A stretch of 64,000 bases of DNA from Acidobacteriota bacterium (lineage in GTDB: Bacteria; Acidobacteriota; Holophagae; Acanthopleuribacterales; Acanthopleuribacteraceae). The translations under genes were made by a program, and so were the position numbers. Positions 8,460 through 18,778 of this stretch are shown here, piece by piece (within the stretch, counting starts at the first letter, position 1; every line of letters begins with the position of its first letter). The stretch is taken from contig JAGQSC010000003.1 of assembly GCA_020439745.1 (NCBI GenBank), positions 124,001-188,000 of the forward strand, in the 5' to 3' direction. The notes under the pieces were generated by a model. The model searched no databases. It was not told where the DNA came from and was given only the letters and a program-made list of their open reading frames with translations.

Positions 8460-8932
8460 CCTCGAATATAGGTGTATGTAGTGTCGCGCCTGTTTCCGTG
8501 ACGCTCTACTCTACCTGCCCGCAACAGTTCTTTGATCCTGATGTTCCATGTAGATGCCGAAATACCCGTTGACTTGATGATTTCAGCTTTCTTGAGGGGA
8601 CGCCTAGCCTGCTCGAGACATTTCAGAATTCGATCACGTGAATCTTTGGCCGACATCCGTGTCGATGACAAACTTGTCTTTGGACGCTTGAAATTCAAGG
8701 CCAAGCTCTTGGTACCGCGAACCTGGCGGATGGTGATGCTCATGCCTTCGCGTTCGGCGACATGATAAAAGGAGCGCTTGACGCGGCTAGCCTTCTCGCC
8801 GTCCTCCAAGTCAAAAAATATGTTGTTGTCTTTTGCAGCGCGTTGCGCTTCCTGTAAAACGCCCAATATCTGACGATACTCCAGGTCACTGACAACAGTC
8901 TTTGATTTCGGCTCGGTTCGCAACCTGCCCAT
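8456..8932 (-). CDS. Winged-helix DNA-binding protein, function unknown
   Basis: A 158-residue basic protein. The C-terminal half (about residues 95-158) looks like a winged helix: SRDRILKCLEQARRPLKKAE, then STGISASTWNIRIKELLRAG and an arginine-rich wing ending in a beta hairpin. The N-terminal half is not recognised; it has a charged helix (LEYRQILGVLQEAQRAAKDN) and a mixed beta region. The ATG at 8932 is chosen because GGGAG lies five to six bases before it; a TTG at 8944 is also in frame. It has its own promoter in the AT-rich gap to the antiporter gene. It may regulate itself or the antiporter, but nothing shows this directly. Confidence 0.65.
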   Translation of the reverse strand: MGRLRTEPKSKTVVSDLEYRQILGVLQEAQRAAKDNNIFFDLEDGEKASRVKRSFYHVAEREGMSITIRQVRGTKSLALNFKRPKTSLSSTRMSAKDSRDRILKCLEQARRPLKKAEIIKSTGISASTWNIRIKELLRAGRVERHGNRRDTTYTYIRG

Positions 8933-8944
8933 CTCGTCTCCCAA

Positions 8945-9406
8945 TTGAATCGGATCCTCGATTTACAACAATAAATGTTCACTATCTCAATGTCAATAAT
9001 TTGAATGGAAACTAAGTATAAAAAACAGACCCAACGACCCAACTCCAATAACAATGAAGCCAAACAAAAAGCGGCTTACCATCAGTAACATTCCTTAACA
9101 GACAACACACAAAACTTGTTCATTTACATATATTTAGAAAAACTCGCTGCCGATAACGCACAATCCATTTCATCCGTGAGTCTCAAAATTGATCCATGTT
9201 CCGAGCTCGGGATAACAGCTCATTGAACGCCAATTTTTGGTCTGCAAACCCGCTCATTGAGATACTATAATTAGTGCATTAATATTACTAACACACATCA
9301 TATTGTGGTGCACCCTTCGCGAAACGTCGATTTCACGCATTTTGCGCCTAACTCCAGGTTGGCATGCAGGCTTGGTTCATGATAAGTAGGGTTGTTGGAG
9401 GAATCG
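8945..9406. other. AT-rich intergenic region between divergent genes
   Basis: No credible gene was found in this 460-base gap. It holds the reverse-strand promoter at 8968-8996 and a perfect 10-base palindrome CCGAGCTCGG at 9201-9210. A nine-base direct repeat GCTCATTGA occurs at 9218-9226 and 9252-9260, 34 bases apart. A TATAAT sequence sits at 9266-9271 with only a weak -35. These could form a control region for the forward antiporter gene. The base composition is noticeably more AT-rich than the surroundings. Confidence 0.5.
8968..8996 (-). promoter_or_regulatory. sigma70-type promoter for the winged-helix gene
   Basis: On the reverse strand a perfect TTGACA (8996-8991) is followed after exactly 17 bases by TATTGT (8973-8968, four of six matches to TATAAT). 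It points toward the gene starting at 8932, giving a leader of about 28 bases that contains the GGGAG ribosome-binding site. Confidence 0.6.
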
Positions 9407-10648
9407 TTGAATACTTATCAAGTGATCGCCCTACTGATTACACTCACAGCTACATTCGCTTATCTGAATCATCGTTTCCTAAAGTTGGCCCCCACCATTG
9501 GCATAATGGTGTTGTCTTTGGTGCATGCAATTGCCCTGCTCTTACTGGGTGTAGTCGGTGTGGATATCCATCAGCAGGCCAGCGAATTGCTCGCGCGCAT
9601 TAATTTTGCCGATGTCTTGATGAATGGCATGCTGGGGTTCTTGCTGTTTGCTGGTGCCCTCCACGTGAATCTTGAAGATCTGTACCGACAGAAGTGGCCC
9701 GTTTCGATTCTAGCCACACTGGGAGTCGTGGCGTCCACTTTTTTGGTTGGCGGATGTGTATACCTGCTCTCGCAGGCCATCCAACTGAACCTAACCATGC
9801 CGCAGTGCCTTGTTTTTGGTGCATTAATTTCCCCTACCGATCCAATTGCGGTCATCGGCGCTTTGAAAAGTGCCAAAACCCCAAAATCACTCGAAACCAA
9901 AATCATCGGCGAGTCTTTGTTCAACGATGGCATCGGTGTCGTCGTATTTGTCGTCATCCTAACGGCAGCCACCTCGAGCGAGCCCCTGTCCACCTCAGGC
10001 ATTGCAACCCTCCTTTTCAAAGAAGCCATCGGGGGCATTATCCTGGGATTGGCAGTTGGGGGCGCCGGCTTTTATCTACTCAAGGTCACTGACGACTATC
10101 AGGTCGAGATTCTGGTCACACTTGCCATGGTTGCCGGCGGCTACGCACTTGCGCAGTCCCTCCACACTTCCGGACCCTTAGCTGTCGTTGTCGCGGGACT
10201 TCTGGTGGGCAACCACGGGCGTAGACTGGCCATGTCTGACAAGACCAGGGAGCATCTGGATACGTTTTGGCTATTGATCGACGAGATCCTGAATGCCGTG
10301 TTGTTCGTCTTGATCGGACTGGAAGTCTTGATCTTGACGTTTAGCAGCAAGCTCATCGTCGCTGGATTTGCAGCTGTTTTCATCGCGCTCCTGGCGCGTT
10401 TCCTGACCATTAGCAGTGCCACTGCCATCCTACGTCGTTTTCACAATTTCTCCCCTCACGCCGCCAAGATCATGACCTGGAGCGGCTTACGAGGAGGCAT
10501 CTCCGTGGCACTGGCACTATCCATACCCGAACATGCTGGACGACACACCATACTTGGCTTGACTTATGTGGTAGTGGTCTTTTCGATCGTCGTTCAAGGA
10601 TTGACGCTCGCCCCCATGGTCAAGAAGTTGCTAAGCACAAAGACATGA
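9407..10648 (+). CDS. CPA1-family Na+/H+ antiporter (NhaP-like)
   Basis: A polytopic inner-membrane protein of about 413 residues with roughly 12 hydrophobic segments. The ion-binding helix reads ISPTDPIAVIGALK, and the next conserved helix reads GESLFNDGIGVVVFV, containing the ND pair of CPA1 exchangers. MTWSGLRGGISVALALSIP is the family's C-terminal signature. It would exchange Na+ (or K+) for H+ to control pH and salt. The start is placed at TTG 9407 because GGAGG at 9397-9401 is at the right distance; a TTG at 9392 would put that site inside the gene. There is no C-terminal regulatory domain. Confidence 0.92.
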   Translation: MNTYQVIALLITLTATFAYLNHRFLKLAPTIGIMVLSLVHAIALLLLGVVGVDIHQQASELLARINFADVLMNGMLGFLLFAGALHVNLEDLYRQKWPVSILATLGVVASTFLVGGCVYLLSQAIQLNLTMPQCLVFGALISPTDPIAVIGALKSAKTPKSLETKIIGESLFNDGIGVVVFVVILTAATSSEPLSTSGIATLLFKEAIGGIILGLAVGGAGFYLLKVTDDYQVEILVTLAMVAGGYALAQSLHTSGPLAVVVAGLLVGNHGRRLAMSDKTREHLDTFWLLIDEILNAVLFVLIGLEVLILTFSSKLIVAGFAAVFIALLARFLTISSATAILRRFHNFSPHAAKIMTWSGLRGGISVALALSIPEHAGRHTILGLTYVVVVFSIVVQGLTLAPMVKKLLSTKT

Positions 10649-10708
10649 GCCACGTCACGCCTTACTAAAGCGCAGGGAGATATAATGGGTCCAAACCCCG
10701 GAGGATTT

Positions 10709-13700
10709 ATGCGTTGGATGTACCTGATCTGGTTTTCCTGGGCAGGCCTGTCTGGCGAGACGTTCCTACTTGGTCCTGGCTCTAACGTTCGTATTGTGAA
10801 CGGTCAGCCATTCGACCAAACTGTGTTGGTTCGCAGCTTGGATCAAAGCGGAGCCACCGTCGCCCAAACGAGCTACAGCGTTCCGTCGGGGTCCGTGGCT
10901 CAAATCACGCTTGAGGCACCTCCGGTCGCGTTGCAGATTATTGCTCAGGGCGAAGTGGCCGCAGCTTCAATCGTCAATCACCAAGGCATGTTGGATGTGC
11001 GCCAGAATCAGGCTGCACATAATTTGCCATTGCTTATCCCGCACATTGCCGAGAACCTCAGTTTCTGGGACACGCACACTGAAATCCTGTCTGCGGCAGG
11101 TCTTTCCGATGTGGTCATCAAGTCCCCGCAACGGATAACCGTCACCGACATATCATCCAATCTACAGTCTGTCTCTATCGATCTGGAATCGCTATTCTCA
11201 GAGACGCCCACCCCTGGCAGCGGTTGGGGTGTCATGCGAGCCCGTGATGCGGAGCTCGTGTCTTTGTTGGCGTTTCAAACAGCGGACGGAAAGACGGGAA
11301 CGTCGTTACCTCTCCCCTTACAACGATCGAACCTGCTCATCCTGCCTCACGTACCCTCCGATCGAGCGACATGGTGGTCGGGATTGGCTCTGGTCAATTC
11401 CAACCAGACATCGGCCAACGTTCGAGCTACGGTATACGCCCAAGGCCAGGTGGTCACCACGCGTTCGTTACAGATTCAACCTCAGAGTAAACAGGTCGGC
11501 TTGATTGATGACCTATTGACGCCTGCGATTCCACTGCAGTCCGATTGGATTTTGTTCGAAAGTAATGTGCCCTTGGCGGGTTTCGAATTGTTTGGCACGC
11601 GAAATGGCGAGACGCTTACCGGGCTTGCACTCGGTTATAAATTCCATAAGCACGTGGCATTCAGTCATACGGCACCTAGTGGGTGGTGGAGTGGATTAGC
11701 GCTGCTCAATCCAGGTCCCGCTGCCATCCAAATCAGGGTCCGAGCCAACCGTGATAGTGGGCCTATGATTGACCAAACAGTCATCGACTTAGGTCCCAAC
11801 GAAAAAAAGACCATTCTTCCGGAACAGGTATTTGGTCTCTCCCGGGGCGATGCCTGGCTTGAACTCGAAAGTGACTATGGCTTTATCAGTTTCCAGTTGT
11901 ATGGCGATCAAGCCCAGGAGTTACTTGCCACATTCACACCATCTTCCCTTCGTGCGCAGACCATTGATTTGGCCACACCTGTTCCCAGCGTAGATATGGC
12001 AGAGAATCTGTCCGCAGCGACTAGTGACGTCAAAGACTTGGATGGCGATGGCGACGACGAGCTCGCCATACTGACCAACGAGACCCTCAGCGTCGTCGAT
12101 TGGCAACCCGGTCCAACCTTGACCTCTTCACCCCACACGGATTTCGACTATGTCAATGAGACCAGCGTCCCTCCGAACCTATTCCTGGAAGATCTGGATG
12201 GCGATGGTCTGTCTGAAGTGATGGTTCTAACGAGAGAAATGACTCTGGCCACCCTTGACGCTGAACATCACCCCACAAGGCTCCAACCAGCACGCCCAGA
12301 GGTGGCTGACGATCCGGTCATACGCGATTTTGCCGACGTTAACAACGACGGCATGTTGGACATCCTGACACACAGACGGTTGTTCAAGTCTCAATTGGGT
12401 CTGACGAATTTCTATTTCTGGAACACCTTCCCCTATATGTTCGCCAATACCGGCAGAGGTAGCCTGTTTCTCGATCTAAATCAAGATCCTAATATCGACA
12501 TCCTCACCGTACTATTTGACAGCGTCTTTGCGGTACTTACCAACAAACTGGACGTGGATCCGGACCCCATCTACACGCCTCAACAGTTTCAGGACATCAT
12601 TGCCATATATCGAGGCGATTTTAATGGCGACCAAAAAGAAGACATCATGTCGCTTCTGGCCGAGACACACGAATCGGCGACCGCTACTGCTATGGATATT
12701 TCCACGTATCGGGAAGACGGTGCTGACACCATTGCTCAATTTCCGCTGTTAATCGAGTGGGGCCTCAACGAACTGGTACCCGTGAATCGCAATAATCGGC
12801 AATTATTTGGACAGGAGATTGACAATTTCACACGCTACTGGGACGTGGATCTCGACCAAGGGTTGCAGGTCGCTGAGTCCCGAGCTTGGCGGGGACATGA
12901 CGCAGACGTCAATGGAGATGGCTTACTGGACCTTGTCGCTCCAAGTGGCGTTTTGCTAGGGGAACCAAACAATCACTGGGATCAGCCAGCACTACCGATC
13001 CTGCTGCGGCGTACCACCTCGGACGTGATTACCGCATTTCAGGATGACTACGATGATGATGCCCAGATGGAAGTACTTACCATGCGTCGCACCGGCTCAT
13101 CCTCATTTTTGAGTGTTGATTTGTGGGAGTACCAAACCGATGGAAGATCGTGGGAACCACAACACCTGCTTGAGGCCAATGTGGTTGGCACCTCCTTGAT
13201 CGATTTGTCTGATATGGACGGCGATGGCGATTTGGACCTCGTGTTCATTGGTTTTGGGATTCGTTATTTCCCCTGGGAGGAAAGTGGCTTTTCAGCCAAC
13301 CCGATTTTCCTTCACACGCCCGATCGCGTGGCTGTGGGTCCTGCAAGGTTTTCGGAGATTAACGGAAACCACACCAAAGACTTGATCGCTGAAAACCCAG
13401 ACGGCTCCAATCGAGTGCGAATCATTTATGACGTCTACGGGGAAAATCCTGTCACAGAGGACCTATCGATTTATGTCCCACTTGCACAACTAGAGCTGGT
13501 CGATGCGGACCGCGATGGCGATTTGGATATCAAAGTTGACAGTCCCAGTCGCGGGCGGTTCATCTTGCAGCGAGCGGGTGAGCAATGGCAGCGTCGTGAC
13601 TTTAACTTCAACATGGATCACTACGAGCTGGTGGATTTTTCAGGTGATGGCATACTTGACACATTGGCCTATGTCACGAGTCCAGACAAGAACACGCAGT

Positions 13701-14101
13701 ACCTGCGGTTCCTCAAACATCGAGGCGACTTCACGTATTACACAGCCTTCACCCTGGAGTTACCCCCACAAACGCACTACACGGCACTTGCGGCCATGGA
13801 CGTGAACGGCGACGGTAGGCAGGACATCCTCGCCCTCGGAACCACTGAAACAGCCACCAGTCAGTACCTCGATATTTGGGAAAGTCGCTACACGGACCCC
13901 TTGGAAGAAATTCCGTTTGCCAGACTGCAACGCCTTGAGTGGCGTCATGCTGCTGGATCGTTTGATTTGGTCGACTTTGATTACGATGGTTTTCAAGATC
14001 TTCAATTTTGGGTAGATTATCATTTCCTGTGGTATCGAGCCCGCACCAGTTACTTTCCGTATTACGGTGTCAATCCATACCCCTGGCCCACCTCTAATTG
14101 A
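10709..14101 (+). CDS. Large secreted FG-GAP/VCBS repeat protein
   Basis: A secreted protein of about 1130 residues. The signal peptide is MRWMYLIWFSWAGLSG. The first 410 residues contain about three related beta-sandwich repeats, each starting near a P-H element and WSGLAL(V/L)N (about residues 108, 208 and 314). From about residue 440 there are ten D-x-[DN]-x-D-G calcium loops of FG-GAP type, for example DLDGDGDDELAIL, DVNGDGLLDLVAP and DMDGDGDLDLVFI. These predict a calcium-binding beta-propeller or array. ATG 10709 follows CCGGAGGATTT and gives a clean signal peptide; ATG 10685 is a possible alternative. The role is probably adhesion or surface binding, with no enzyme motif seen. The gene ends next to speA. 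Confidence 0.85.
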   Translation: MRWMYLIWFSWAGLSGETFLLGPGSNVRIVNGQPFDQTVLVRSLDQSGATVAQTSYSVPSGSVAQITLEAPPVALQIIAQGEVAAASIVNHQGMLDVRQNQAAHNLPLLIPHIAENLSFWDTHTEILSAAGLSDVVIKSPQRITVTDISSNLQSVSIDLESLFSETPTPGSGWGVMRARDAELVSLLAFQTADGKTGTSLPLPLQRSNLLILPHVPSDRATWWSGLALVNSNQTSANVRATVYAQGQVVTTRSLQIQPQSKQVGLIDDLLTPAIPLQSDWILFESNVPLAGFELFGTRNGETLTGLALGYKFHKHVAFSHTAPSGWWSGLALLNPGPAAIQIRVRANRDSGPMIDQTVIDLGPNEKKTILPEQVFGLSRGDAWLELESDYGFISFQLYGDQAQELLATFTPSSLRAQTIDLATPVPSVDMAENLSAATSDVKDLDGDGDDELAILTNETLSVVDWQPGPTLTSSPHTDFDYVNETSVPPNLFLEDLDGDGLSEVMVLTREMTLATLDAEHHPTRLQPARPEVADDPVIRDFADVNNDGMLDILTHRRLFKSQLGLTNFYFWNTFPYMFANTGRGSLFLDLNQDPNIDILTVLFDSVFAVLTNKLDVDPDPIYTPQQFQDIIAIYRGDFNGDQKEDIMSLLAETHESATATAMDISTYREDGADTIAQFPLLIEWGLNELVPVNRNNRQLFGQEIDNFTRYWDVDLDQGLQVAESRAWRGHDADVNGDGLLDLVAPSGVLLGEPNNHWDQPALPILLRRTTSDVITAFQDDYDDDAQMEVLTMRRTGSSSFLSVDLWEYQTDGRSWEPQHLLEANVVGTSLIDLSDMDGDGDLDLVFIGFGIRYFPWEESGFSANPIFLHTPDRVAVGPARFSEINGNHTKDLIAENPDGSNRVRIIYDVYGENPVTEDLSIYVPLAQLELVDADRDGDLDIKVDSPSRGRFILQRAGEQWQRRDFNFNMDHYELVDFSGDGILDTLAYVTSPDKNTQYLRFLKHRGDFTYYTAFTLELPPQTHYTALAAMDVNGDGRQDILALGTTETATSQYLDIWESRYTDPLEEIPFARLQRLEWRHAAGSFDLVDFDYDGFQDLQFWVDYHFLWYRARTSYFPYYGVNPYPWPTSN

Positions 14102-14112
14102 AGGAAACCGGA

Positions 14113-16011
14113 ATGACCGATTGGGATCGAGAAGAAGCCACCTCGCATTACAAAATTGAAGAGTGGGGATTGGGTTACTTCACCGTTAATGAGGCGGGGA
14201 ATTTGTGTGTTAGCCCTTCCAAAGACGCACCCTACAAGGTTGACCTGAAACTGCTGGTCGACGAACTACGGGCGCGAAAGGTACAACCGCCCATCCTCAT
14301 TCGCGTGTTGGACATACTCAAAGACCGCATCAATGAAATTGCCAATTGCTTCAAGAAAGCCATCGACGACTATGAGTATTCAGGCACGTACTATCCGCTT
14401 TATCCCATCAAAGTGAATCAGCAGCGTCATGTTGTGGAGGCCATGCTTGAATACGGACGACCCCACGGGTTGGGTCTGGAAGCAGGGTCTAAAGCAGAAC
14501 TCCTTGCTGTGCTGGCACTTACAGAGGATCCCTCCATTCCCATTGTATGTAACGGATACAAGGATAACGAATTCGTCGAGTTGGTCGGTATGGCGCATAA
14601 GATGGGCAAATTTATTTTCCCAGTCATTGAAAAATACTCTGAACTCGAATCGTTCATCCGCTATTACAAAGAAACAGGTACCATGCCCAACCTCGGTATT
14701 CGGATCAAACTCAACACCAGAGGGTCTGGACAGTGGGCCAAAACGGGTGGGGACGATTCGAAGTTTGGCCTGCGCATTCCAGAAGTTGTGGATGCAATCG
14801 AAAGACTAAAGCAAGAAAATCTATTGAGCCATCTCAAGTTACTTCACTTTCATATCGGCAGTCAGGTCACGCAAATCACGGTCATCAAACAAGCTATTAA
14901 CGAAGCGGGCCGGGTGTTTGTGGAGATGTCAAAGATGGGTGCCGAACTTGCTTACCTCGATGTGGGCGGTGGACTTGGTGTGGATTATGATGGCTCAACG
15001 CGAGATACCTTCTCCACGATCAATTACACCATCCAGGAATATGCGAATGACGTCGTTTATCGCGTTCAACAACTGTGCCTGGAAAACAAGATCCCTTGCC
15101 CAACAATATTCTCCGAATCAGGGCGATATCTAACCGCACACTATTCGATGTTGATCACTAATATCGCGACAACCGGGGTCGTATACGATCCATCGCGCGA
15201 GGACACACCCGTATCCAGCAGTGCCAGCTCTTTGAACGAACTTCAGGAATTGGTGAACTCCATCAACGAATCCAACTATCTGGAGTGTTATCACGATGCC
15301 CTCCAATACCGAACGGACCTGATGAACCTGTTCCATTTGGGGTACCTCAGCCTCACGGAGCGTGCTGCCATGGAGTCCACGTTTAACCGTTTGATGGACA
15401 ACGTCATTCATTACTCCCATCGCGCCGATCAAGAGCCCGTGGAACTGATGGACCTGGACCGTGGTCCGATTGACACCTATTTTGCGAATTTCTCGTTGTT
15501 CCAATCGTTGCCGGACGCATGGGCCATCAACCAAGTCTTTCCCATCGTGCCCATTCACAGATTGAACGAGCGACCCGAACGACGGGCAGTGCTTGTGGAT
15601 TTGACCTGTGACTCGGACGGTATCATTCGAGAATACATTGGCGACGATGACGAAAATCCGTTCGTGAAGCTCCATGCCGTCAATCCGAACGAGCCCTACT
15701 ACGTAGGCATCTTCATGATCGGCGCCTACCAAGAGACACTTGGCGAGCTACACAATTTGTTTGGCGACACCCATGCCATTCAAATTGACATACAAGGTGA
15801 AAACCAGTACCGCATTGCCAGCTTCATCAAGGGTGACACGGTCAATGACGTCTTGGGATATGTTTCATACAGCCATAAAGACCTTATTCACCGTATGCGA
15901 CATCAAATTGAGAAGGCCGTAGAAAGCCGCATGCTCACCTTGGATGAGTCAGCCCTTCTGATGGATCAATATGAACAAGGGATGTACGGTTACACCTACT
16001 TCGAAGATTGA
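14113..16011 (+). CDS. speA: Biosynthetic arginine decarboxylase SpeA
   Basis: A 632-residue PLP enzyme that converts arginine to agmatine, the first step of the arginine route to putrescine. The PLP lysine lies in YPIKVNQQRHVVEA, the glycine loop in DVGGGLGVDYDG, and the catalytic cysteine in LTCDSDGI. The SESGRYLTAHYSML segment is also diagnostic. The length matches bacterial SpeA. The ATG at 14113 has AAGGAAACC upstream; a TTG at 14098 overlapping the previous stop is the alternative. Neither speB nor aguA is in the window, so the fate of agmatine cannot be read here. The 3' end overlaps the convergent kinase gene by 16 bases. Confidence 0.96.
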   Translation: MTDWDREEATSHYKIEEWGLGYFTVNEAGNLCVSPSKDAPYKVDLKLLVDELRARKVQPPILIRVLDILKDRINEIANCFKKAIDDYEYSGTYYPLYPIKVNQQRHVVEAMLEYGRPHGLGLEAGSKAELLAVLALTEDPSIPIVCNGYKDNEFVELVGMAHKMGKFIFPVIEKYSELESFIRYYKETGTMPNLGIRIKLNTRGSGQWAKTGGDDSKFGLRIPEVVDAIERLKQENLLSHLKLLHFHIGSQVTQITVIKQAINEAGRVFVEMSKMGAELAYLDVGGGLGVDYDGSTRDTFSTINYTIQEYANDVVYRVQQLCLENKIPCPTIFSESGRYLTAHYSMLITNIATTGVVYDPSREDTPVSSSASSLNELQELVNSINESNYLECYHDALQYRTDLMNLFHLGYLSLTERAAMESTFNRLMDNVIHYSHRADQEPVELMDLDRGPIDTYFANFSLFQSLPDAWAINQVFPIVPIHRLNERPERRAVLVDLTCDSDGIIREYIGDDDENPFVKLHAVNPNEPYYVGIFMIGAYQETLGELHNLFGDTHAIQIDIQGENQYRIASFIKGDTVNDVLGYVSYSHKDLIHRMRHQIEKAVESRMLTLDESALLMDQYEQGMYGYTYFED

Positions 16012-18734
16012 TGTTCCAGCAACCAAGCTTCGAGACGCGGTAATCGCTGCATGTCGATATATACCGACTTAACATGAGCTATCGCGGCGTCCAAAATGCC
16101 ACCTGGTCCGATGTGCTCGGCGATCCATTCCAGATAGGCCTCATAGTGTTCGCATGCCCGGTCATAAGAGCCGCGGCCCTTCAACGCATCCGCGAGATCA
16201 GAATGAATGTAGCTCCGAGGAATATTCAATTGTTCGCCGAATTTGTCATGTAAAGACAGAGACTGCTCGAATCGATCGATCGCTTTATCCCACTGCTTCA
16301 AATAGGAAAACACCCTACCTGTGAGCATGGCTGAACCGCATAGGTAGAATTCGTACTCGCTTCGTGAACTGTGAATTTGGTATACACGATCAGCCAATTC
16401 CCTAGCCTCTTCCGCTTCACCCCGGCGAAGGAGACTAAACGCGAGGTTCATTTTGAAATTGACTAGCATGAGGTTGTCTGGTGGCAGAATTTGATCGCCC
16501 ACAGCAATCAATCGACGATAGGTCTGAAGCGCCGCATCTTGTTCATCCAGTTGTGAATGAGCAATAGCCAAATCGTTTAATGCAAAAAGCATCGAAACAT
16601 GATCATCACCGAGCGATCCTGAATAGATATTGACAGCCTGTTCGAGGAGGGTTTTCGCCGCCTGCGGTCGCTGCGCCATGGTGTCTATTTTCGCCGCGGT
16701 CACCAGGTAGTCAGCATAAAGAGGATGTTCGTCTCCAAATAGAGCGGATAAAACAGGTTCGCTTTGCGATGCCAGCGCCTCCGCTTCGTCCACTTTCCCC
16801 AACACCGCCTTGATCAAGCCCAATGAGAGTTTGTCCATGACCGTTAGAATGTGGTCATGTCCGAAATCGCGAACGGAAATTTCGACCAATTCTGTCATGG
16901 CGGTCTCCGCCGAAGCCAACTCACCCCTTTCAACTTGGGCATTGATTTCCGATCGCCGTAACACATGTCGCCTGGTTTCTATTGTGGGACCCGTTTTCCC
17001 CTCCAACAGCTTTTGGGCAGCCTTAATCGCATCCACCATTCGGTCCGTATCAAAAACCGCCATGTAGTGCGTCATCAATTCAATATACAACTCGGATTTG
17101 AGCTTGAATTCGCTGTCGGGCATCAGTTGGATTGCTTCCCTTAAGCGCGACTCTGAGCGGGCATAATCACCTTCTGCACGGGCAGTAACGCCCTCAATCC
17201 CCTTCAATTGTGCGCGAATGATATCTGTCATCAGATGGTGTCTCTCCGCAACCTCTGCGACGCGTTGTGCCGACAACTTGGACTCCTCCAAATTGCTCTG
17301 AGCCAAGTTCAGTCGAGCCAGAAGGATGTTCAGTTCGATTTCAGCCTCTGGATGGAGACCCTTGGGTTCAGATGCCGAACGCGACGCTTCGCGCAACAGT
17401 TGTTTCACGGTGACCGCGCGACTGTTGGGATTCAGCGGGTCCACACCGTTGAATATGTTGGACAGGAATTGTGTCACCTGTTCGGAACGCTCACGTTCGG
17501 CCAGAATCACCGCATTTCGCGCCCGCATCTCAAGACCAAACTGAAGAGATCCCACAGCCAACATCAAGAGCAGGATCGCGATCAAAGACGCACTGATCAC
17601 CGCTAATCGGTGTCTGCGGATGTACTTTCGCACCCGGTACCAGGTGCTGTCGCTTCGCGCCTTCACAGGAAAGCCATCCAAAAAACACTGAATATCGTCT
17701 CGCATGTCTGCCACCGAGCCGTAGCGCAATTTCGGTTCCTTGCGGAGCGCCGTATTGACAACAGCATCCAAATCACCGCGCAGTTGACTTGACTGCTTGC
17801 CACCAGTCACTTCACTAGGCCTTCTAGGAGACTCATGCAAAATCATCTGGTCTATTTCGGCCAGCGATTTCGACGAGAAATCGAAGGCCTTGACTCCGGT
17901 TAGGACCTCGTAAAGCAGCAAGCCCAACCCATAGATGTCTGTGGCCGTGGAAACAGGTTCGCAGGCGTATTGTTCCGGACTCGCATATTGGGGCGTCATC
18001 ATGGCAACCCCTTCTCTCGTTTCAATGGCTGAGACCAATTCGAAGTTGGGAGCTGCTCGATCGAGGATCTTGGCAATACCAAAGTCGAGCAGTTTCAACA
18101 CCCCCTCATGGGTGACCAACACATTGCCTGGCTTCAAGTCGCGATGCACAATCAAATGTTGGTGCGCAAAAGAAACCGCATCGCACAACTGTAGAAAAAG
18201 GATGAGCCGCTCTCGCGTATTCAACTGGTGACCTTCCACAAAGTCAGTCAACGAATCGCCTTCCACATATTCCATCACCAGGAATGGCGCACCCTCTGTA
18301 GTCACGCCACCATCCACCAATCGAGCAATATTGGGATGACTCAGTCTGGCTAGAATCTGGCGTTCCATTCGGAAACGATGGACCATATCTTCAGAGGCCA
18401 GTCCAATGCGAATCAGCTTAATGGCAACCCGCTGTTGAAACTGGCCATCGGCACGTTCGGCTTCGTAGACCACACCCATACCGCCTTGACCCAAGACTCG
18501 AATCAAGCGGTAGGGACCCAGTTGGGATTCACCCACAGCCGTTCCTTCACCAAAAGGCAAGTTGCCGGTGATTAACTGGCTCTTTTTTTCCGCATCTACG
18601 AGTTCGGCCAGATCCCGCGCCAAATCTGCATCGGCTTCGCGAATTTGTTGGATCAGGGCTTCCCGCGCCGGTTCCGGCTCATCCATGATGCGATCAAAAT
18701 GCGCCTTCAATTGTTGCCAATAGTCGCGATCCAT
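15996..18734 (-). CDS. Membrane Ser/Thr protein kinase with periplasmic/extracytoplasmic TPR repeats
   Basis: A 912-residue PknB-type kinase. The P-loop is GQGGMGVVYEAE (from about residue 82), with Lys106 in VAIK, Glu124, HRDLKPGN (catalytic Asp199) and DFG 217-219. The activation segment ends TPQYASPEQY, so the kinase looks active. A transmembrane helix (AVISASLIAILLLMLAVGSL, about 385-405) separates it from a roughly 480-residue helical region with many TPR-like units. This architecture is common in Acidobacteriota and related phyla. A short N-terminal helical segment precedes the kinase domain, as is usual in this group. GGGGTG before the ATG supports the start. The substrate is unknown. 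Confidence 0.93.
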   Translation of the reverse strand: MDRDYWQQLKAHFDRIMDEPEPAREALIQQIREADADLARDLAELVDAEKKSQLITGNLPFGEGTAVGESQLGPYRLIRVLGQGGMGVVYEAERADGQFQQRVAIKLIRIGLASEDMVHRFRMERQILARLSHPNIARLVDGGVTTEGAPFLVMEYVEGDSLTDFVEGHQLNTRERLILFLQLCDAVSFAHQHLIVHRDLKPGNVLVTHEGVLKLLDFGIAKILDRAAPNFELVSAIETREGVAMMTPQYASPEQYACEPVSTATDIYGLGLLLYEVLTGVKAFDFSSKSLAEIDQMILHESPRRPSEVTGGKQSSQLRGDLDAVVNTALRKEPKLRYGSVADMRDDIQCFLDGFPVKARSDSTWYRVRKYIRRHRLAVISASLIAILLLMLAVGSLQFGLEMRARNAVILAERERSEQVTQFLSNIFNGVDPLNPNSRAVTVKQLLREASRSASEPKGLHPEAEIELNILLARLNLAQSNLEESKLSAQRVAEVAERHHLMTDIIRAQLKGIEGVTARAEGDYARSESRLREAIQLMPDSEFKLKSELYIELMTHYMAVFDTDRMVDAIKAAQKLLEGKTGPTIETRRHVLRRSEINAQVERGELASAETAMTELVEISVRDFGHDHILTVMDKLSLGLIKAVLGKVDEAEALASQSEPVLSALFGDEHPLYADYLVTAAKIDTMAQRPQAAKTLLEQAVNIYSGSLGDDHVSMLFALNDLAIAHSQLDEQDAALQTYRRLIAVGDQILPPDNLMLVNFKMNLAFSLLRRGEAEEARELADRVYQIHSSRSEYEFYLCGSAMLTGRVFSYLKQWDKAIDRFEQSLSLHDKFGEQLNIPRSYIHSDLADALKGRGSYDRACEHYEAYLEWIAEHIGPGGILDAAIAHVKSVYIDMQRLPRLEAWLLEHQSSK

Positions 18735-18778
18735 GGATCACCCCAATGTAAAGACGAGCCGGCACCTCATCGCGGTCT

